DNA of 43,436 nt from Lentisphaeria bacterium UBA4640 (GTDB lineage Bacteria > Verrucomicrobiota > Lentisphaeria > Victivallales > UBA1829), in contig DHMO01000052.1 in the NCBI GenBank assembly GCA_002405835.1, forward strand, positions 1 to 43,436, written 5' to 3'. Both the position numbers and the translations under genes were made by a program. Under the pieces are notes generated by a model. That model saw only the letters and a list, made by a program, of their open reading frames with translations. It did not search any database and was not told the DNA's origin. Below, in pieces: positions 35,549 through 41,042 of the stretch (the stretch's first letter is position 1; every line of letters begins with the position of its first letter).

Positions 35549-36447
35549 GGTTCCATTCCTGTAAGTTTCCATACCATTTTCAAAGCGATTGCCGCGGAGA
35601 TTCCGAGGCTGTTTGCGGAAAGTTTGTCGACGGTGTCCCCGGCGGTGTGCCAGTAGATGTTGTCCGGTCCGTACTCGAAGTCGATGAGGTCGACTGCGGG
35701 GATTCCCGCGTTCTGAAACGCGGTGTGGTCGTCGAGCATCTGCGGTCCGTTGAGCTGAATATTTTTGTCATAACCGAGTTCATGTGCGGCTTTCAGCGCG
35801 GTCGCGGCCAGAATCGGATCGGTATCGGGGGAGAGGGCGAGCTTCAGATCGCCGTCTCCGACCATGTCGAGCAGAATCATGGCGCGGCAGTTCCGGAGCT
35901 CGTTTTTGCGGCGGAGTTCGGCGACGTAACGCTGGCTGCCGTGAAAACCGTCTCCGTCTGTGTAGAGAATTTGGGCTTCCTCGCCGTCGAAGAAGACAAA
36001 GCGCAGTTCGAGCGGCGGAACGGTTCCGGCGTCCTGAAGCGCTTTCATCATGGCGAGCAGTGCGCCGACACCGGAGCCGCCGTCGTTCGCACCCTGGAAA
36101 TCCGGGATGGAGTCAAACTTTTTCGCGTCGTAATGAGCTCCGATGACGATGAATTCCGGCGATTTCCCCGGGAGCACGGCGGAGATGTTCCGGAACGTGA
36201 GCTTCCCGGCGGGCGTCTGCGCCTGGAAAACATCGGCGGAGACTTGAAATGCGGAAAGCTCTTTCGCCCTGCGTTCGATCTGTTCCGCCGCCAGTTTCGC
36301 CCCTTCGCTTCCGGAGTGACGCGGTACGATGAGCGCGAGCTCCTTTGCATGTTTCAGCGCTTCGTCTCCGCTCGGATGCGGAAACGGAACGGCTTTGGAA
36401 CAGCCGCAAAGCAGAAGCGCGGGGAGAATGACGGGGAGAATCTTCAT
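35545..36447 (-). CDS. M28-family metallopeptidase-like lipoprotein, glutaminyl cyclase-like (300 aa)
   Basis: Predicted periplasmic lipoprotein: the signal ends LLLCGC with the likely lipid-attachment Cys16. The M28 zinc core is intact: His105/Asp107 (AHYDAK), Asp122 (GANDGGSG), Glu156/Glu157 (FFDGEEA), Asp194 (LLDMVG) and His267 (YWHTAGDT). The segments FFDGEEA, GSQRYVAEL and WHTAGD resemble animal-type glutaminyl-peptide cyclotransferases as closely as aminopeptidases, so either activity is possible. Its start overlaps the ftsZ stop (ATGA), although any link with division is unknown. Confidence 0.87.
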   Translation of the reverse strand: MKILPVILPALLLCGCSKAVPFPHPSGDEALKHAKELALIVPRHSGSEGAKLAAEQIERRAKELSAFQVSADVFQAQTPAGKLTFRNISAVLPGKSPEFIVIGAHYDAKKFDSIPDFQGANDGGSGVGALLAMMKALQDAGTVPPLELRFVFFDGEEAQILYTDGDGFHGSQRYVAELRRKNELRNCRAMILLDMVGDGDLKLALSPDTDPILAATALKAAHELGYDKNIQLNGPQMLDDHTAFQNAGIPAVDLIDFEYGPDNIYWHTAGDTVDKLSANSLGISAAIALKMVWKLTGMEP

Positions 36448-37625
36448 CGGGAGAGGACTCCCTTGTTGATGGTGACTTCACGCCGCTGATAGGTCGGAAT
36501 ATCCAGATCTTCGCCCTTGCAGAAGGTCGGAGCGACGCCGGAGAAGACGCCTTTGTCGAATGTCTGAAGCTCAAAGAGTCCCTGTTCGAGGGCTCCGGGG
36601 GCTTCGGCGGCGCGTGCGTTCTTGCGCCTTCCGGCGGCTTTCTCCTTGCGCGGCTGAGGCTGGACGGTCTGGTCGAATTTGATTCGGATGACGGTCACCT
36701 GGACGCGGTCGCGGATATGTTCGGCGATGGAGACTCCGGTAAGGAGATCGACTTTTTTCGGGAGCATTGCGGCGATGTTTTCGAGCGTGCGTTTGGTCTC
36801 TCCGAGTTCGAGGTCGGGACCTCCGGAGACGGTGACGACTGCGGCGTCTGTGGTCTCTTTCTTGAATGATCCGCCGAGGAAGGGGGAGTTGAGCATCCGT
36901 TCAACGGCGATTCCGCAGCGGTCGGGACCGTCGGAGCTTTCGCCGTATCCGACGCCGATTCCACAGGAGCATTTTTTGCCTTTGAGCGCGGCCATGAATG
37001 CTGCGTAGTCGGAGCCGAGCGAGTTTTCGCAGCTCAGCATTCCCGCCACGCCCGCTGCGCTGTGTGCAAGTTCGAGACACGACTTGGCGAACGCCTCTTC
37101 AAACGGGGTCTCCGAGGGGAGCATGGAAAAGAGCAGGTCGTTGGGCATCCGCATGACGATATCGGCGACGGGGAGCAGATCGTCCAGGCAGTCTTCCGCG
37201 GCTTTGCGCCGGGCGAACGATTCGAACGAGAAGGGTGTTGTCAGCAGGAATGCGGCGGGCAGATTGAGGGTGCGCGCCACGCTTGCGAGCGTGCGCACTC
37301 CGCCGGTCGCCACGCCGCCGCCGAGTCCGCCGACGACGATAAGGAGAGATTTTCCCGTCATCAGGTTTCCGAGAGCGAGACGCTCCTTTGCGACGGCCTG
37401 TTCCCCGCGGATGACGTCGCCGCCGCATCCGCTTCCTTCGCGCCAGGTCCATCCGGAACCTGCGAGAATGCAGGGAATGTTTTTTGCGGTCAGCGGGTCG
37501 AGCGCGTCGCGGTCGGTATCGATTGCCCCGAGTGCGTATTCGCATCCTTCGGCGATGAGAGCGGAGATTACGCGGCTTCCGGCTCCGCCGATTCCAAGTA
37601 TCAGAACATCATCCGCTTTGCTCAT
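36444..37625 (-). CDS. ftsZ: Divergent cell-division GTPase FtsZ (393 aa)
   Basis: Tubulin-like protein expected to form the division ring. Recognisable landmarks are ILGIGGAGSRVI at the N-terminus, the glycine-rich loop GGLGGGVATGGV (99-110; usual form GGMGGGTGTGAA), PFSFESFARR and ADIVMRMPNDLL. TVSGGPDLELGETKRTL and RVQVTVI follow later. After a basic linker, the C-terminal peptide DLDIPTYQRR looks like the FtsA/ZipA-binding tail. The T7 loop reads GSDYAA (204-209) where NxDFAD is usual, so the Asn and the second catalytic Asp are missing. The start overlaps the ftsA stop as ATGA. Either this is a reduced-activity FtsZ or catalysis is arranged differently. Confidence 0.88.
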   Translation of the reverse strand: MSKADDVLILGIGGAGSRVISALIAEGCEYALGAIDTDRDALDPLTAKNIPCILAGSGWTWREGSGCGGDVIRGEQAVAKERLALGNLMTGKSLLIVVGGLGGGVATGGVRTLASVARTLNLPAAFLLTTPFSFESFARRKAAEDCLDDLLPVADIVMRMPNDLLFSMLPSETPFEEAFAKSCLELAHSAAGVAGMLSCENSLGSDYAAFMAALKGKKCSCGIGVGYGESSDGPDRCGIAVERMLNSPFLGGSFKKETTDAAVVTVSGGPDLELGETKRTLENIAAMLPKKVDLLTGVSIAEHIRDRVQVTVIRIKFDQTVQPQPRKEKAAGRRKNARAAEAPGALEQGLFELQTFDKGVFSGVAPTFCKGEDLDIPTYQRREVTINKGVLSR

Positions 37626-38881
37626 AATTTGAATGCCTTTGTCACGCCTTTGAGTTTATTGAAGATTCCGCCGATGCCTTCGAGCGCGTCGGCGACTTTT
37701 GCCATGCCTTTGCTTCCGTTCCGCGCGTCGTCCGCCTGGAGGGAGTAGTTGAGTGCGCCGAGCAGGGCGGTGAAGCGCGGGTTGTCGAGTCCGGTGACAG
37801 CTCCGCTGAGTTCGAGCGGTTCTCCGCGCCGGATATGCGTGCGGAAGGTGTTGCGTGCGGAGTCCATGACGGGCTGAAGCAGCGAGCCTCCGCCCGTCAG
37901 CACGATTCCGCTCCGGAGATACGATCCGAGCTGGCGCGATTCGACTTCCTCTTTGAGAATGGAGAACATTTCATTGAGCCGGAGTTCCACGATCCGTTCA
38001 TAGGAGCTGACGGGGATTGCTCGGTGCTGTTCGGACGACACCGGGAGCGGCAGGAATGCTTCGCCGTTGCGCTTGAGTTGTTCAAAGCGTCCTTCGAGCA
38101 GAAATTTGCGCGACTGCTCCTGCGTGAGTTCGAGCCCGACGGCGAGGTCGTTGACGAGGTTGTTGATTCCGACGGGGAGAACTCCGCTCATCAGCACGCC
38201 GTCTTCGTGAACGAGGATGTAGTCGCAGACGCCCGCGCCGACGTCGATAAGCAGAGTTCCCTGTTCTTTTTCATCGTGCGTGAGTGTTCCGTAAGCGGCG
38301 GCGATGCCGGAGAAGACGGGCTGGATTTCCTGCTCGAATCCGAATTCGCGGATTGCGCCGCGCATGGTTTCGACTTTTGCTCGTTCGGCGAGAATGATAT
38401 GAATGAATGCGTCGAGGCGGTTTGCACAGTGACCGCAGGGATCTTTGACGCGGGTGTTCATGTCGAGCACGAAATACGAGGTGAACGAAGCGAGATGGCA
38501 CTGATCCGCGGAAAGCGACATGCTGGACGCTTTTTCCTCCGCCTCCGCGATATGATTGAGCGTGATTCTCCGGTCGGAGTCATAGATCGTGACATTTCCC
38601 TCGCCCTGCCTGGTTGCGATTCCGCGTCCGGATACGAGGAAGAAGACCTGATCTCTCTCGAAGAGTCCGCCGGCGGAGTTGTCGGCGTCTTCGAGCGCTC
38701 CGGTGAGAGCTTTTGCCGCTGTCGGCAGATCGATGATTTCCCCTTTGACGACGGCGCCCGCCGCATCGCGCGACCCCCATCCGAAGACGGTGGGTTTTCC
38801 TCCCTTGTCGCGTCCGCCGTGGAGGACGCATATTTTGGAGGTTCCGAACTCCACTACAGTATACAGATCCCTTGTTTTCAA
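37622..38881 (-). CDS. ftsA: Cell-division protein FtsA (419 aa, TTG start)
   Basis: Actin-like ATPase that tethers FtsZ filaments to the membrane and recruits division proteins. Features: VVEFGTSKICVLHGG (phosphate 1 loop), the 1C-type subdomain, LLIDVGAGVCDYILV (phosphate 2), IVLTGGGSLLQPV (adenosine loop), and a C-terminal amphipathic helix GGIFNKLKGVTKAFKL for membrane binding. The start is TTG at 38881, with AAGGA 8 bases upstream; the nearby ATG is out of frame and stops after three codons. It heads the ten-gene operon. A clear promoter was not found; a weak TTATAT lies at 38910-38905. Confidence 0.92.
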   Translation of the reverse strand: MKTRDLYTVVEFGTSKICVLHGGRDKGGKPTVFGWGSRDAAGAVVKGEIIDLPTAAKALTGALEDADNSAGGLFERDQVFFLVSGRGIATRQGEGNVTIYDSDRRITLNHIAEAEEKASSMSLSADQCHLASFTSYFVLDMNTRVKDPCGHCANRLDAFIHIILAERAKVETMRGAIREFGFEQEIQPVFSGIAAAYGTLTHDEKEQGTLLIDVGAGVCDYILVHEDGVLMSGVLPVGINNLVNDLAVGLELTQEQSRKFLLEGRFEQLKRNGEAFLPLPVSSEQHRAIPVSSYERIVELRLNEMFSILKEEVESRQLGSYLRSGIVLTGGGSLLQPVMDSARNTFRTHIRRGEPLELSGAVTGLDNPRFTALLGALNYSLQADDARNGSKGMAKVADALEGIGGIFNKLKGVTKAFKL

Positions 38882-39079
38882 AGCCGCATTCCTTGATTTA
38901 ATTTATATAAGGGAAAATTACATCAGAAATCCGTTTTTTCAACTGCCGGACGAAAGATTTCCGGAGGTTATTTTACAGTGTTATGTTGAAAAAACAAACG
39001 TTCGATCATTTTTTTGTTCCGTGCATTCTCTTTGAGAAGTGTCTCGCGCTGAAAAAATAATGTTTTTTAATTTCCGCTC

Positions 39080-39107
39080 TTGCTTTTTCCGCTTTTCGTG
39101 CTATAAT
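39080..39107 (+). promoter_or_regulatory. Promoter of the LacI-type regulator gene
   Basis: TTGCTT (39080-39085), a 16-bp spacer and a perfect TATAAT (39102-39107) lie about 60 bp before the start codon. An operator-like palindrome follows a few bases downstream of the expected start point. Confidence 0.6.
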
Positions 39108-39121
39108 AGATTTTAGAGAGC

Positions 39122-39135
39122 TGAACACGTGTGCA
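39122..39135. promoter_or_regulatory. LacI-type operator candidate with central CG
   Basis: TGAACACGTGTGCA is a 14-bp palindrome with six of seven pairs matching and the central CpG typical of LacI/GalR operators. It sits just after the predicted transcription start of the LacI-type gene, fitting negative autoregulation. No second clear copy was found before the pseudopilin gene. Confidence 0.45.
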
Positions 39136-39168
39136 GTTCTTTTCAGATGTGGAAAGGATAAAGCAGTC

Positions 39169-40176
39169 ATGGCGGTTACGATTACAGATCTTGCAAAGGA
39201 GCTCAACATATCGCATTCGAGCGTTTCCCGCGTGCTGAATGGACTTGGGAAAGGACTGGTGCGCAAAGATGTAGCGGAAAAGATTCTTGCCCTTGCAGAA
39301 AAACGGGGATATCGTCCCAATGCTTCTGCACGCACTCTTAAGACAGGCAAAAGCGGAACCGTCGGCCTTGTGACGGGCGAGATTTCCGAAAGATATCAGG
39401 GGTGTTACGCACAGGCGCTTCTCAACGAAGCTGAGCGTCATGGATACAAGCTCCTGATTTCGACCACCGGGTACAATCAGGAAAAGGAGCGGGAGTGTCT
39501 CGAAAGTCTGCTTCACTTCAATGTGGACGGGGTTTTTTATCCGCTCCATTTCGATTCCGGATCAGACCTTTTCAAATCACTGAAGGAAAAGAATTTTCCG
39601 TTGATTACGCGGTCTGGAAAAGGGAACTTCAGTTTTGTTTCCTTCGACTGCGGGAAAGCGCTGAAGGAGCTTGTCGCTTCCTTCAAAAAGAGGAATGTCT
39701 GGAAGATCACGCTCCTTACGTGGGAATTCGATCCGCTTTCAAAAACGCTTGCCGAAGAAGCCGCAAAACAGAATCTCGGGATCGAAGAGGTGTTTTTCAA
39801 TCCGCTGGACCGTTATGATTCCAGTGTTTTTTTCGGAACGATGAAGCATCATCCTGAAGCTGTATTTTCTTCAAGTCATGTGGAAATCCGCAATCTCCTG
39901 GAATGCTGTACGGAGCTTGGTCTCCAGAAACCGTTCTGCGCCTATACGTGGAACATGCCCTTTGAATTCATTTCCGATCCGGCGGTCATCGGCGTCATCG
40001 CCTATCCGTTCCGCAAGCTTGTGGAAAACGAGTTCGCACTTCTTCTGGAAAAAATCAAGGATCCCGCTCTCCCGGCCAGAGATGTCATGCTTCCGGCGGA
40101 GTTTCTGGACCGTGAAGCATGGAAGAAACGCAATCAGAAGTTGCGTTCCGCGCCGTGGTACAAAAAATACTGCTGA
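39169..40176 (+). CDS. LacI-family transcriptional regulator (335 aa)
   Basis: DNA-binding repressor with a LacI headpiece (TITDLAKELNISHSSVSRVL, then the hinge region ending YRPNASARTLKTGKS) and a periplasmic-binding-protein-like effector domain (GTVGLVTGEISERYQG onward). GAAAGG lies about 13 bases before the ATG. It precedes a pseudopilin gene and a secreted glycoside hydrolase in the same direction and most likely controls them in response to a sugar. Length and domain order are standard for the family; the ligand is unknown. Confidence 0.94.
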   Translation: MAVTITDLAKELNISHSSVSRVLNGLGKGLVRKDVAEKILALAEKRGYRPNASARTLKTGKSGTVGLVTGEISERYQGCYAQALLNEAERHGYKLLISTTGYNQEKERECLESLLHFNVDGVFYPLHFDSGSDLFKSLKEKNFPLITRSGKGNFSFVSFDCGKALKELVASFKKRNVWKITLLTWEFDPLSKTLAEEAAKQNLGIEEVFFNPLDRYDSSVFFGTMKHHPEAVFSSSHVEIRNLLECCTELGLQKPFCAYTWNMPFEFISDPAVIGVIAYPFRKLVENEFALLLEKIKDPALPARDVMLPAEFLDREAWKKRNQKLRSAPWYKKYC

Positions 40177-40187
40177 CCGGACCGCAT

Positions 40188-40218
40188 GAGGAAAAGATTT
40201 TTACCTCGAAGATTTTTT
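40188..40218 (+). terminator. Weak terminator-like stem-loop after the LacI-type gene
   Basis: GAGG (40188-40191) pairs with CCTC (40204-40207), with an A-run/T-run extension inside and a TTTTTT run at 40213-40218. The stem is short, so termination would be partial at best. Confidence 0.3.
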
Positions 40219-40265
40219 ATCTCGGGGAAAAAATAGAACCAAAAACAATAAAAAATGTAAAGACA

Positions 40266-40280
40266 AAGGTTTTGCACCTT
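40266..40280. promoter_or_regulatory. Small inverted repeat before the second pseudopilin gene
   Basis: AAGGT-TTTGC-ACCTT is a perfect 5-bp inverted repeat 27 bases before the start codon. It could be an operator half-site pair. It lacks the central CG of the LacI-type palindrome upstream, and no clear promoter hexamers were seen with it. Confidence 0.25.
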
Positions 40281-40307
40281 GATTTACGCAGTAGAAAGGA
40301 AAAACTT

Positions 40308-41015
40308 ATGAACAGAAAACGTTTCACCATCGTAGAACTTCTCGTCGTTATCTCAGTCATTGTAATCCTGGCAGGAATGCTTCTTCCGGCACTGAATTCG
40401 GCAAGAGAAAAGGCCCGTTCGATTATCTGTCTCAACAACATGAAACAGTGGGGGCTTGCGATAGGAATGTATTGTGATTCTTCCAATGATTACTATCCCG
40501 GAGCCTACTGCTACAGCAAATCATGGAACGCTCATGTTGTGCCCTATATCACCAGCAAGGACGGGACTCAGGAGGTTCTGCTTTCCGCGATGAACAAGCT
40601 TGCCTGTCCTTCCGCCGCTGTCCTGACGGAGGCGGCTGATGATGCGAAAGTAAAGTTTTCGAGCGTGGCGCTTACAGCCTATTTCGGCGGACGCTCCTAC
40701 TGGGGCGGCGGAGATCTGGATCAGTTTGCAAAACGCAGGGATGTGAAGAACAGCTCCAGAATTGTGTTGACGGGAGAAAAGGAAGCCGGCGTCACAAGCG
40801 GCGGTTATGTTCTCACAAATGACAGTTATGTCAATATTACGGCAACCGGAACAACGGCCTATACGAAGAGAATGAGCATCCGGCATTCCGGCAATGCGAA
40901 TTTTACAATGATGGACGGTCATGCTGAGACACGCAGCCGTAGCGCGATCGAAGCCATGAGCAGCAGAGAAAAAGGTGTCGATATCTGGAAGGAGATCGGC
41001 GTCAAGCAGTTCTGA
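40308..41015 (+). CDS. Type II secretion-type pseudopilin, H-X9-DG family (235 aa)
   Basis: Second pilin-like protein of the window. The prepilin segment starts at residue 5 (RFTIVELLVVISVIVILAGM), directly after a short basic leader MNRK, with Glu at +5 of the mature form and Arg in place of Gly before the processing site. The H-X9-DG motif is HSGNANFTMMDG near residue 190. After the N-terminal helix it keeps a pair-like pattern shared with the first pseudopilin (CLNNMKQWGLAIGMY compared with CTSNLKSIGQAVMIY). The ATG at 40308 has GAAAGG upstream; a longer frame reaching into the LacI gene is not credible. A secreted hydrolase gene follows 27 bases later. Confidence 0.88.
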   Translation: MNRKRFTIVELLVVISVIVILAGMLLPALNSAREKARSIICLNNMKQWGLAIGMYCDSSNDYYPGAYCYSKSWNAHVVPYITSKDGTQEVLLSAMNKLACPSAAVLTEAADDAKVKFSSVALTAYFGGRSYWGGGDLDQFAKRRDVKNSSRIVLTGEKEAGVTSGGYVLTNDSYVNITATGTTAYTKRMSIRHSGNANFTMMDGHAETRSRSAIEAMSSREKGVDIWKEIGVKQF

Positions 41016-41042
41016 CACAAACAACAGAAGGTTCACTGCAGC

